From CAZWKX01 sp964633975 (lineage in GTDB: Bacteria > Actinomycetota > Acidimicrobiia > Spongiisociales > UBA11373): a stretch of DNA of 5,050 nt. Within the stretch, counting starts at the first letter, position 1; each line of letters opens with the position of its first letter. The position numbers and the translations under genes are program-made. The notes beneath the pieces are model-generated. The model was not told where the DNA came from, did no database searches, and saw nothing but the letters and a program-made list of their open reading frames with translations. The stretch lies in the NCBI GenBank assembly GCA_964633975.1, contig CAZWKX010000066.1, positions 1 to 5,050 on the forward strand, read 5' to 3'. This document shows positions 1-5,050 of the stretch, piece after piece.

Positions 1-2
1 AA

Positions 3-866
3 TTCAAGGGCCAAGTTGTGGCCCGGTTCTCACCCGATGGCCGTCTTATCGCCGCTGGTGACTGGAGTGGCGTGGTTCGTGTGTACGAGACAGCAACCGG
101 AGACTTGCTGCATGTCCTGAGGGAGAAGACGTTCGACGGGTTTGCCAACCGCTGCATGTTCTCGCCCGATGGCCGTCTTATCGCCGCTCTGCGATCGAAC
201 GGCTCCGTGAACGTGTGGGCCACGGACACGGGCCAGTTCGTGCACAATCTGAAGACCAAGGGGGGGTTGGCCCAGAGCACCTACGCCTGTGCGTTCTCGC
301 CTGATAGTCACCTTCTCGTCTGGGCACGGGGGAAGGAGCTGGGGATCTGGGATGTCAGGACCGGCCGCTGCATTCACCCCCTCAAGGGCCACAAGAAAGT
401 GGTCTGGGAGTGTCAGTTCTCTCCCGATGGTCGCCTCGTCGCCTCAGCCAGTGAAGACAAGACGGTGCGGGTATGGGACGCCACCACGGGTGGTGTACTC
501 CATGTCCTGGAAGGCCACACCGCTCTGGTGAGAGCGTGTTCGTTCTCTCCCGATGGTCGCCTCATCGCCTCAGCCAGTGACGACAAGACGCTCCGAGTAT
601 GGGACTCCACGACCGGCCACGAGCGCGGAGTCCTGGAAGGTCACACAAACTTCGTCCTCGCACTGGCGTTCTCCCCAGATGGTCGCCTCATCGTCTCAGC
701 GAGCGGAGACCAGACGGTTCGGGTCTGGGATGCGACAACAGGCAACGCGCGCGGAGTCCTAGAAGGCCATACTGCTCCCGTTTGTGCGTGTTCGTTCTCT
801 CCCGATGGTCGCCTCATCGCCTCTGCCGGCGACGACGGAACGGTCCGGGTGTGGAAGGTGGGGTGA
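3..866 (+). CDS. WD40 repeat protein, C-terminal part (5' end outside window)
   Basis: The product is a WD40 beta-propeller, a scaffold for protein-protein contacts with no catalytic role of its own. Seven repeat units are visible, each opening with an FSPDG-like turn (codons at 27, 159, 294, 417, 543, 669 and 795). The spacing is 44, 45, 41, 42, 42 and 42 residues. The later units carry the classic GH...D...VRVWD signature with TTG between blades. The third unit is degenerate (FSPDSHLL, no VRVWD). The frame stays open to the left edge and reads FKGQVVARFSPDG, which matches the strand before a WD turn. I therefore treat the gene as truncated by the window and the GTG at 18 as internal, although AAGGG upstream could mimic a ribosome site. 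Bacterial WD40 tails are often fused to kinases, STAND NTPases or peptidases, but what lies upstream here is unknown. The fold is certain; the function is not. Confidence 0.93.
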   Translation, partial: FKGQVVARFSPDGRLIAAGDWSGVVRVYETATGDLLHVLREKTFDGFANRCMFSPDGRLIAALRSNGSVNVWATDTGQFVHNLKTKGGLAQSTYACAFSPDSHLLVWARGKELGIWDVRTGRCIHPLKGHKKVVWECQFSPDGRLVASASEDKTVRVWDATTGGVLHVLEGHTALVRACSFSPDGRLIASASDDKTLRVWDSTTGHERGVLEGHTNFVLALAFSPDGRLIVSASGDQTVRVWDATTGNARGVLEGHTAPVCACSFSPDGRLIASAGDDGTVRVWKVG

Positions 867-896
867 CACGAGAGCGGTGCGTTGCTCGCCGTCACC
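862..896 (+). terminator. Possible hairpin terminator without U-tract after the WD40 gene
   Basis: GGTGAC (862-867, overlapping the TGA stop) is complementary to GTCACC (891-896). Inside it, CGAG (869-872) pairs with CTCG (885-888) around a 12-base loop. No T-run follows, so a canonical intrinsic terminator is not supported. U-less hairpins have been proposed as terminators in high-GC actinobacteria, so this is only a candidate. Confidence 0.25.
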
Positions 897-923
897 GGCC
901 AACGACATCCCGCGTCTGAGGCC

Positions 924-937
924 CCTCGGGACCCCTG
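924..937 (+). repeat. Degenerate copy of the 14-base gap-edge repeat
   Basis: CCTCGGGACCCCTG differs by one base from CCTCGGGGCCCCTG at 2002-2015 and 2116-2129. Extending to the left, CGTC lies at the same distance (913-916 and 1991-1994), giving 20 of 25 aligned bases identical by hand count. Together with the copy at 2002 it brackets the NERD gene in direct orientation. In GC-rich DNA such a match may be chance. Confidence 0.4.
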
Positions 938-992
938 TCGAGAGTTGGCCAACCCCGCGATCGCGTTCAGCCTCGGTCCGATCGGGTGACGT

Positions 993-1010
993 GATAGTGG
1001 CCGATAGTGG
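993..1010 (+). repeat. Tandem GATAGTGG pair upstream of the NERD gene
   Basis: GATAGTGG occurs at 993-1000 and again at 1003-1010, with a start-to-start distance of 10 bases, about one helical turn. The second copy runs into the ribosome site GGGGGAA. Two half-sites one turn apart could bind a regulator, but with one example this is inference. GATAGT also matches TATAAT at four of six bases, though no -35 lies at a proper distance. Confidence 0.3.
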
Positions 1011-1025
1011 GGGAACCGCGTTGGG

Positions 1026-1934
1026 TTGTCGATCAACTTCGAATCGATCGCAGCCGATGTTCACGAGATGGCAGCCAACGGCGGTTACGCGCAACGAACC
1101 ATCCGGGACCTTCGCCGTCGTTTCTTACGCCGGTACTGGTGGTTTCTGGCGCTATTCGCATGCTTCGTGATTGCCGTGTCGGTTGCTCTGGCCTGGTTCG
1201 AGAACCTGTTCAATCGGTGGATCGAGCCTGGCTTGGTGACGGCCTTCATCCTGGGTGCTGGGGTTGCGACGGCGGTCGCGATGGTCATCACCCTGGTGGG
1301 GATGGATGGCTCCCGTTCCTATCGCGAAGGTCTTGAAGCCGAATCCTGGACTGCGAGCGCTCTGAATCGACTCCGCAAGGACGGCTGGTTCGTGTTCCAC
1401 GACCTCGAATTCGAGGGCAGGAACATCGACCATGTGCTGATCGGATCTAAAGGCGCGGTTGCGGTGGAAACCAAGCTTCGCAACGAGGATTGGACGGTCA
1501 CGAGTGCGTCGATCGAAGATACTCGCCATCGACCCGTGCGGTGGATGGACCAGCTAGTCGGCCAGACAAGTCGGCAGGCCCGGACCTTCAGGTCGCTGAT
1601 GTTTGCCGGCGGTGTGCGCACAGAAGTACGTCCAGTGCTCGTGTTGTGGGGAAGAAACATCACAGGTGCCTCCACCGTCACGATTGATGGTGTCTTGGTC
1701 GGACTCGGAAACGACATTGACAGTTGGCTCGGCCAGGTCCGGTCGATTCCCCTCTCTGACGACGAGGTTCGCCTGGCGAGACGGGCGGTCGAGCGGTTCA
1801 AGGCCGGAAAAGGTGTGAGGAAACCTCAAACGGAACCTGCCACCGAAAGCCAGACGCCCGGCAGCCGACCCGACCACAGTGGGCCACCGGTCCCTGGGGA
1901 ACAACCTGAGCAGATCTCGGTCGCCCATCGGTAG
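1026..1934 (+). CDS. Membrane-anchored NERD (nuclease-related) domain protein
   Basis: This 302-residue protein has an arginine-rich N-terminus, then two hydrophobic helices at about residues 37-58 and 70-92 joined by a short loop. By the positive-inside rule both ends should be cytoplasmic. The NERD domain follows at about 100-215: GLEAE (102-106), FVFHDLEFEGRNIDHVLIG (122-140) and AVAVETK (144-150). D135, E148 and K150 fit the D...ExK core of PD-(D/E)XK-like nucleases, to which NERD is related, so the site looks intact. Enzymatic activity is unproven for most NERD proteins. The tail after about 260 is rich in P, E, Q and S and looks disordered. The start is TTG at 1026: an in-frame TAG at 1005 blocks earlier starts, and GGGGGAA lies 10 bases upstream. 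ATG at 1068 is the alternative and would keep both helices. Two sampled lines give 57% GC, lower than the other genes, which may indicate transfer. Confidence 0.88.
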   Translation: MSINFESIAADVHEMAANGGYAQRTIRDLRRRFLRRYWWFLALFACFVIAVSVALAWFENLFNRWIEPGLVTAFILGAGVATAVAMVITLVGMDGSRSYREGLEAESWTASALNRLRKDGWFVFHDLEFEGRNIDHVLIGSKGAVAVETKLRNEDWTVTSASIEDTRHRPVRWMDQLVGQTSRQARTFRSLMFAGGVRTEVRPVLVLWGRNITGASTVTIDGVLVGLGNDIDSWLGQVRSIPLSDDEVRLARRAVERFKAGKGVRKPQTEPATESQTPGSRPDHSGPPVPGEQPEQISVAHR

Positions 1935-2001
1935 ATTGTTTCCCCTCATCTTCTGGTGACATTCCCGCACGTTGGCCCACGGGACGGTGGCGTCAGGAGC
2001 G

Positions 2002-2015
2002 CCTCGGGGCCCCTG
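2002..2015 (+). repeat. 14-base direct repeat, left gap edge
   Basis: CCTCGGGGCCCCTG is the last known sequence before the Ns and is identical to the first 14 bases after them. It contains the self-complementary octamer GGGGCCCC. It may be the overlap of two contigs that were not merged, or one unit of a repeat that broke the assembly. Confidence 0.85.
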
Positions 2016-2115
2016 NNNNNNNNNNNNNNNNNNNNNNNNNNNNNNNNNNNNNNNNNNNNNNNNNNNNNNNNNNNNNNNNNNNNNNNNNNNNNNNNNNNNN
2101 NNNNNNNNNNNNNNN
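2016..2115. other. Assembly gap (100 N)
   Basis: Exactly 100 undetermined bases. A round 100 is a common placeholder for gaps of unknown size, so the true distance may be much longer, shorter, or negative (an overlap). Coordinates and gene adjacency across this point should not be taken literally. Confidence 0.99.
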
Positions 2116-2129
2116 CCTCGGGGCCCCTG
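2116..2129 (+). repeat. 14-base direct repeat, right gap edge
   Basis: An exact second copy of CCTCGGGGCCCCTG begins at the first called base after the Ns. The bases beyond it (ATCTCGCC) do not resemble those beyond the degenerate copy at 924-937, so the shared unit does not extend rightward among the visible copies. Confidence 0.85.
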
Positions 2130-2164
2130 ATCTCGCCGGGGCGTTCGATGAGTGGGAGAGGTTT

Positions 2165-2217
2165 CAGAGTCCAGAGACCAGACGATGCGATGAGCCAACG
2201 CTGATATCTGAACTCTG
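2165..2217 (+). other. Imperfect stem-loop upstream of the phosphatase gene
   Basis: CAGAGTCCAGAG (2165-2176) pairs with ATCTGAACTCTG (2206-2217) in 10 of 12 positions. The loop of about 29 bases can form a small inner stem, GCG (2187-2189) with CGC (2199-2201). It ends 33 bases before the first possible start codon. There is no T-run, so it is not a standard terminator. It could be a leader structure or chance. Confidence 0.3.
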
Positions 2218-2250
2218 CACTCTTGCTGCTCTACCCTGCCGCACCGCAGA

Positions 2251-3483
2251 ATGCAGGATCCCATGATCGAAATCACCTTTGTGCGCCACGCTCAGACTGC
2301 GGCCAACGCGGCCGGCGTGTGGCAGGGCCACAGCGACGATGAGCTCAGCGAACGGGGGCTTTTCGAGGCGGAAGCCCTCGGGCGGCGGCTCGACGGCCAC
2401 TCGTACGACATCGTGGTGGCCTCGGATCTGCGCCGTGCCTCCTCGACGGCGGCGGGAGGAGCGGGTTTCAGCGCAGAGTCGGACCCGGCTTGGCGCGAGA
2501 TCGACGTGGGCCGGTGGGAGGGCCTTTCCCGGGAGGAGGTGGCGATGAGCCACCCTGAGGAGATGGCCGCCCTAATGCGAGGCGACGAAGTGCGGCTCGG
2601 AGGGGCGGAGACCTGGCAGGGGTTCTGCGCGCGTGTCGACACGGCGCTGGCCGCACTGCTGGCCCGGCTCGAGGAGGGTGGACGCGCCCTGGTCGTCACT
2701 CACGGCGGTGTGGTGCACGCCGTGGTCTCAGAGCTGCTCGGCTTTCGCCGGCGCGGCCGCCCTTGGCCTATGGAGCACGTTCGCAACACCTCGGTGACGG
2801 TCGTCACCTTCGACGAATCGCCGCAGCTCCGGGTGCTAAACGACGCCACCCACCTGGAGACATGCCCGCCCGCCGAGGAGAGCAGCACCCTCGTCGCTCT
2901 GATGAGGCACGGGGAGTCGGAGGCCAATGTGGAGGAGCGATGGCAAGGACTCACCGACGGTCCGCTCACCGATCAGGGCCGGCGTCAGGGCGCCGAGCTG
3001 GCCGACTGGTACGGCCCGGTGGATCACGTCTACACCTCCCATCTGCAGCGGGCCCGCCTCACCGCCGAGGCGTTCGCGGCGAGACACGGCATCGGTGTGA
3101 CGGTGCGTCCCGATCTACACGAGATCGCATTCGGGAGCTGGGAGAACCTCACTCCGGAAGAGATCGCGGCTCGTGATCCCGAGGGCTGGTCGGCCTTTCG
3201 TGACGAGCACGTGGACGTGCCGCGGGGCGACAGCGGCGAGACCTTCGTCGCCGCGGTGCAGCGCCTCGGCGCTGCAATAGCCGAGATCGCCGCCGCTCAC
3301 ATGGGAGGCAGGGTGGCCGTGGTATCCCACGGAGGGGTTATCCGCGGCTTCGTCGGCCGCGTCGTCGGCCTTGATCACGGCACCCGCCGGCGTCTCGCCG
3401 GCCCCGGCAACGCCTCGGTGTCTCACCTGCGCGCCTATACCGAACGCTCGGTGCTCGTCGACTACAACCTCGGCGTAGCCTGA
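2251..3483 (+). CDS. Tandem histidine phosphatase (phosphoglycerate mutase-like) protein
   Basis: Two histidine-phosphatase domains lie in one 410-residue chain; single-domain members are usually about 200 residues. These enzymes transfer phosphate through a phospho-histidine intermediate. Domain 1 (about 5-200) has RHAQT with H13, R62 in DLRRASSTA, E83 in REIDVG, and the second histidine H151 in THGG. Domain 2 (about 213-410) has RHGES with H220, R267 in LQRARLTA, E291 in HEIAFGSWE, and H360 in SHGG. Both sites look complete. The domains share WQG..D..L...G (24-36 and 231-243), suggesting internal duplication. No signal peptide is seen, so it is probably cytoplasmic. Substrates cannot be read: the family includes sugar-phosphate, alpha-ribazole-phosphate and phosphoglycerate enzymes. 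The start may be ATG 2251 or ATG 2263; the second has AGGA four bases upstream and fits the domain start better. The next gene begins seven bases after the stop, implying an operon. Confidence 0.93.
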   Translation: MQDPMIEITFVRHAQTAANAAGVWQGHSDDELSERGLFEAEALGRRLDGHSYDIVVASDLRRASSTAAGGAGFSAESDPAWREIDVGRWEGLSREEVAMSHPEEMAALMRGDEVRLGGAETWQGFCARVDTALAALLARLEEGGRALVVTHGGVVHAVVSELLGFRRRGRPWPMEHVRNTSVTVVTFDESPQLRVLNDATHLETCPPAEESSTLVALMRHGESEANVEERWQGLTDGPLTDQGRRQGAELADWYGPVDHVYTSHLQRARLTAEAFAARHGIGVTVRPDLHEIAFGSWENLTPEEIAARDPEGWSAFRDEHVDVPRGDSGETFVAAVQRLGAAIAEIAAAHMGGRVAVVSHGGVIRGFVGRVVGLDHGTRRRLAGPGNASVSHLRAYTERSVLVDYNLGVA

Positions 3484-3490
3484 GGGCGCC

Positions 3491-4555
3491 GTGCGCCTGC
3501 TCCTCGTCACCAACGACTATCCGCCGAAGCCGGGAGGAATCCAGCAGTACCTGGGCAACTTGATGGCCGCTTACGACGGAGAGGTGCGGGTGCTCGCCCC
3601 CGCCGACGATGACAGCGACCCCAGGGTGGTGCGAGCCGACCGGCCGTTCCTCTGGCCGACCAGGCGGGTGCGCCGCTGGGTGGAGGGGCAGGTAGCCGAG
3701 CACCAGCCCGACGTGGTGCTGTTCGGGGCGCCCCATCCCCTGGCGCTGATGGGACCGGCTCTGCGCCGGGCGACCGGGGTTCCCTACGGCGTGATCTGCT
3801 ACGGCGCCGAGGTCATCATCCCCGGCGCCTTGCCGGTGACTCGCCAGCTGCTGCGCAGAGCCTTGCGGCGAGCCGACGTCGTCTTTGGGCTGTCCCACTA
3901 CACCTGCGGACGGGTGGAGCGGCTGGCGAAGCGGCCGGTCCGCTACCTGGGCGGCGCCGTCGAAGGCGCCTTCTCTCCCGCTTCTTCGTTTCCCGACCGC
4001 CCGCTTGTGGGCTGCGTGAGCCGTTTTGTGCCTCGAAAAGGGCAGCGGCGGGTGCTGCGCACGTTGGCGCGGCTTCGCTCCGAGGGCTACGAAGCGGCCC
4101 TGCTGCTCGTCGGCAAGGGCCGGGACGAGCAGCGTCTTCGTCGTCTCGCCGCCCGGCTCGAGGTGCCGACCCGGTTCGAGGTGGCCGTGCCGTGGGAGGG
4201 GCTGCCGTCGCTGTACCGCGACATGACGCTGTTCGCCATGCCGTGCCGCTCCCGCTGGTTCGGCCTCGAGGTCGAAGGGCTCGGCCTCGTGTTCCTGGAG
4301 GCGTCGGCGACCGGCCTGCCCGTCCTGGCGGGCAGCTCGGGGGGCGCCCCGGAGACGGTGCTGCCCGGCGTCACCGGGTTCATCGTGGCCGACGATGCCG
4401 CCCTCGAAGAGGGCCTGCGCCTGCTGTTGGACAGACCGGAGCGGGCCCGCCGAATGGGCCGCGCCGGGCGAGAGCGTGTGCTCGCCGAGTACACCTGGCA
4501 GGCGGTCGCCGAGCGGCTGGGGGAGGGCCTCGTCGAGGCTCGACGGGGACGGTGA
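3491..4555 (+). CDS. GT4 family glycosyltransferase, PimB-like
   Basis: This 354-residue GT-B enzyme transfers a sugar from a nucleotide donor and probably acts at the inner face of the membrane. The N-terminal domain (about 1-165) opens with LLVTNDYPPKPGGIQQYLG, the glycine-rich loop of GT4 enzymes, and includes YGAEVIIPG (104-112). The C-terminal domain has VSRFVPRKGQ (176-185), with R178 and K183 fitting the donor-phosphate pair, and EGLGLVFLEA (262-271), the E-x7-E motif with E262 and E270. GSSGGAPETV (281-290) follows. This pattern strongly resembles actinobacterial PimB, the GDP-mannose-dependent phosphatidylinositol mannoside mannosyltransferase, although donor and acceptor are inferred. 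At 354 residues it is slightly shorter than PimB as I recall it. The GTG start has GAGGG at 3482-3486, overlapping the stop of the phosphatase gene, so the two are likely translationally coupled. Other GT4 glycolipid or polysaccharide transferases remain possible. Confidence 0.92.
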   Translation: MRLLLVTNDYPPKPGGIQQYLGNLMAAYDGEVRVLAPADDDSDPRVVRADRPFLWPTRRVRRWVEGQVAEHQPDVVLFGAPHPLALMGPALRRATGVPYGVICYGAEVIIPGALPVTRQLLRRALRRADVVFGLSHYTCGRVERLAKRPVRYLGGAVEGAFSPASSFPDRPLVGCVSRFVPRKGQRRVLRTLARLRSEGYEAALLLVGKGRDEQRLRRLAARLEVPTRFEVAVPWEGLPSLYRDMTLFAMPCRSRWFGLEVEGLGLVFLEASATGLPVLAGSSGGAPETVLPGVTGFIVADDAALEEGLRLLLDRPERARRMGRAGRERVLAEYTWQAVAERLGEGLVEARRGR

Positions 4556-4581
4556 CCCCGACCCGGAACCGGAGAAACGTC

Positions 4582-4610
4582 TTGACATAGCGCGGCCGGG
4601 CACGTAAATG
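4582..4610 (+). promoter_or_regulatory. Predicted sigma-70-type promoter for topA
   Basis: An exact TTGACA (4582-4587) is followed after 17 bases by TAAATG (4605-4610), a weak -10 that matches TATAAT at three positions. Transcription would begin around 4616-4618, leaving a leader of about 45 bases before the topA ATG. The exact -35, the ideal spacing and the short AT-bearing patch in GC-rich surroundings support it; the poor -10 is the weak point. Confidence 0.5.
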
Positions 4611-4652
4611 TCTGTGGCGTCCCCAGCTTCGATCACGGCGGTCGGCGCCGCC

Positions 4653-4657
4653 GGAGG
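4653..4657 (+). promoter_or_regulatory. Ribosome binding site of topA
   Basis: GGAGG lies five bases before the ATG at 4663. This strong Shine-Dalgarno match fixes the topA start, which also begins exactly at the conserved MKLVIVESPAKA. Confidence 0.85.
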
Positions 4658-4662
4658 CCACC

Positions 4663-5050
4663 ATGAAGCTCGTTATTGTCGAATCTCCGGCCAAGGCACG
4701 GACCATTGCCGGGTTCCTGAGCGGCGATTATGTCGTCGAGTCGTCGGTTGGCCACGTGCGCGATCTGCCCCGCAACGCCGCCGACGTTCCCTCCAGCTAC
4801 AAGGACGTGGAGTGGGCTCGGCTCGGGGTCGACACCGCCAACGACTTCAAGGCCCTCTACGTGGTGCCCAAGGAGAAGAAGGGTCAGATCACCAAGCTGC
4901 GCCGCCTGCTGGGTGACGCCGACGAGCTCTACCTGGCAACGGACGAGGATCGGGAGGGGGAGTCCATCGCCTGGCATCTGACCGAGGTGCTCAGCCCCAG
5001 GATCCCGGTGCACCGGATGGTCTTCCACGAGATCACCCGCCAGGCCATCG
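4663..5050 (+). CDS. topA: DNA topoisomerase I, N-terminal part (3' end outside window)
   Basis: This is the type IA topoisomerase that relaxes negative supercoils by nicking one strand through a tyrosine link and passing the other through. The 129 codons present cover the TOPRIM domain: KLVIVESPAKARTIAGFL (2-19) with E7 and K11, SSVGHVRDLP (27-36), and LYLATDEDREGESIAWHL (89-106) with the metal-binding acids D94, D96 and E98, corresponding to D111, D113 and E115 of E. coli TopA. FHEITRQAI (121-129) follows at the window edge. The catalytic tyrosine and C-terminal domains lie outside. The full protein would be expected to exceed 700 residues. The reading frame is undamaged. It probably has its own promoter at 4582-4610. 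The identification is near certain. Confidence 0.98.
   Translation, partial: MKLVIVESPAKARTIAGFLSGDYVVESSVGHVRDLPRNAADVPSSYKDVEWARLGVDTANDFKALYVVPKEKKGQITKLRRLLGDADELYLATDEDREGESIAWHLTEVLSPRIPVHRMVFHEITRQAI

Larger units (their letters stand above)
867..1025. other. Intergenic spacer between the WD40 and NERD genes
   Basis: This 159-base stretch has no convincing ORF. It holds the 3' arm of the hairpin at the WD40 stop, a near copy (924-937) of the 14-base repeat found at the assembly gap, a perfect palindrome CGCGATCGCG (956-965), a tandem GATAGTGG pair (993-1010), and a purine-rich ribosome site GGGGGAA (1009-1015). I see no clean -35/-10 pair. Confidence 0.6.
1935..2250. other. Intergenic region containing the assembly gap
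   Basis: Of these 316 bases, 100 are N. The 81 known bases on the left and 135 on the right hold no credible ORF. They carry the paired 14-base repeats at the gap edges, a GC-rich hairpin ending at the left edge (CAGG 1994-1997 with CCTG 2012-2015, plus GC 1999-2000 with GC 2009-2010), and a longer stem-loop at 2165-2217. I see no tRNA, insertion sequence or clear promoter. Any gene in the gap would be invisible. Confidence 0.7.
4556..4662. other. Intergenic spacer before topA
   Basis: These 107 bases separate the glycosyltransferase from topA and contain a promoter candidate and the topA ribosome site. No strong terminator hairpin with a T-run follows the glycosyltransferase stop, so readthrough into topA is possible. 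Confidence 0.6.

Noticed and set aside
417..857. Regularly spaced 126-base DNA repeats resembling an array
   Set aside because: These are protein-coding WD40 units in one continuous frame, not a CRISPR array or satellite: the unit is a whole number of codons and the spacer parts are also similar.
956..965. Perfect palindrome CGCGATCGCG, containing the octamer GCGATCGC
   Set aside because: A single ten-base palindrome made of common GC-rich words in high-GC DNA; there is no second copy in the spacer to support an operator or repeat family.
1956..2204. + strand frame spanning the gap
   Set aside because: About 40% is N, the flanking residues form no motif, and its length depends on an arbitrary gap size.
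2223..2252. Possible promoter TTGCTG / CAGAAT before the phosphatase gene
   Set aside because: The -35 matches three of six bases, the spacer is 18, and the -10 would overlap the first ATG, so only the ATG at 2263 could be used with almost no leader. Too weak to annotate.
1554..2276. - strand frame spanning the gap
   Set aside because: It stays open only because Ns cannot give stop codons, and the rest is antisense to the NERD gene.
3338..4636. Open frame of 432 codons on the - strand
   Set aside because: It lies opposite the glycosyltransferase gene and reads as low-complexity R, G, P, A and H sequence, the usual antisense shadow of high-GC coding. It has no recognisable motif, while the + strand has full GT4 motifs.

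Overview
The window looks like part of a draft or metagenome-assembled genome of a high-GC bacterium, most likely an actinobacterium. The grounds are the GC-rich coding on the right half, GTG and TTG starts, and a GT4 glycosyltransferase whose opening (VTNDYPPKPGGIQQYLG) resembles the actinobacterial PimB-type mannosyltransferases. Species cannot be read from the sequence. A run of 100 Ns (2016-2115) marks a scaffold join and splits the window into two parts.

Left of the gap, two + strand genes lie in an accessory-looking segment. The first is the C-terminal part of a WD40 beta-propeller protein, cut by the window edge, with seven FSPDG-type repeats of which the last four are nearly uniform. 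After a 159-base spacer comes a 302-residue protein with two membrane helices and a cytoplasmic NERD (nuclease-related) domain. The NERD gene has clearly lower GC (57% in two sampled 60-base lines) than the genes right of the gap (70-77% in three sampled lines).

Right of the gap, three + strand genes form a housekeeping-type segment. A 410-residue protein carries two complete histidine-phosphatase domains in tandem. Seven bases after its stop begins a PimB-like glycosyltransferase, so these two are probably one translationally coupled operon. After a 107-base spacer with a good sigma-70-like promoter (exact TTGACA) comes the start of topA, DNA topoisomerase I, which runs off the window end.

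The most notable points are these. The same 14-base sequence sits at both contig ends facing the gap, so the gap may be an unmerged overlap; a 13/14 copy lies upstream of the NERD gene and brackets it. A WD40 protein sits beside a membrane-anchored NERD protein, a plausible but unproven sensor/effector pair. The tandem histidine phosphatase is coupled to a glycosyltransferase. I found no CRISPR array, RNA gene or recognisable insertion sequence.
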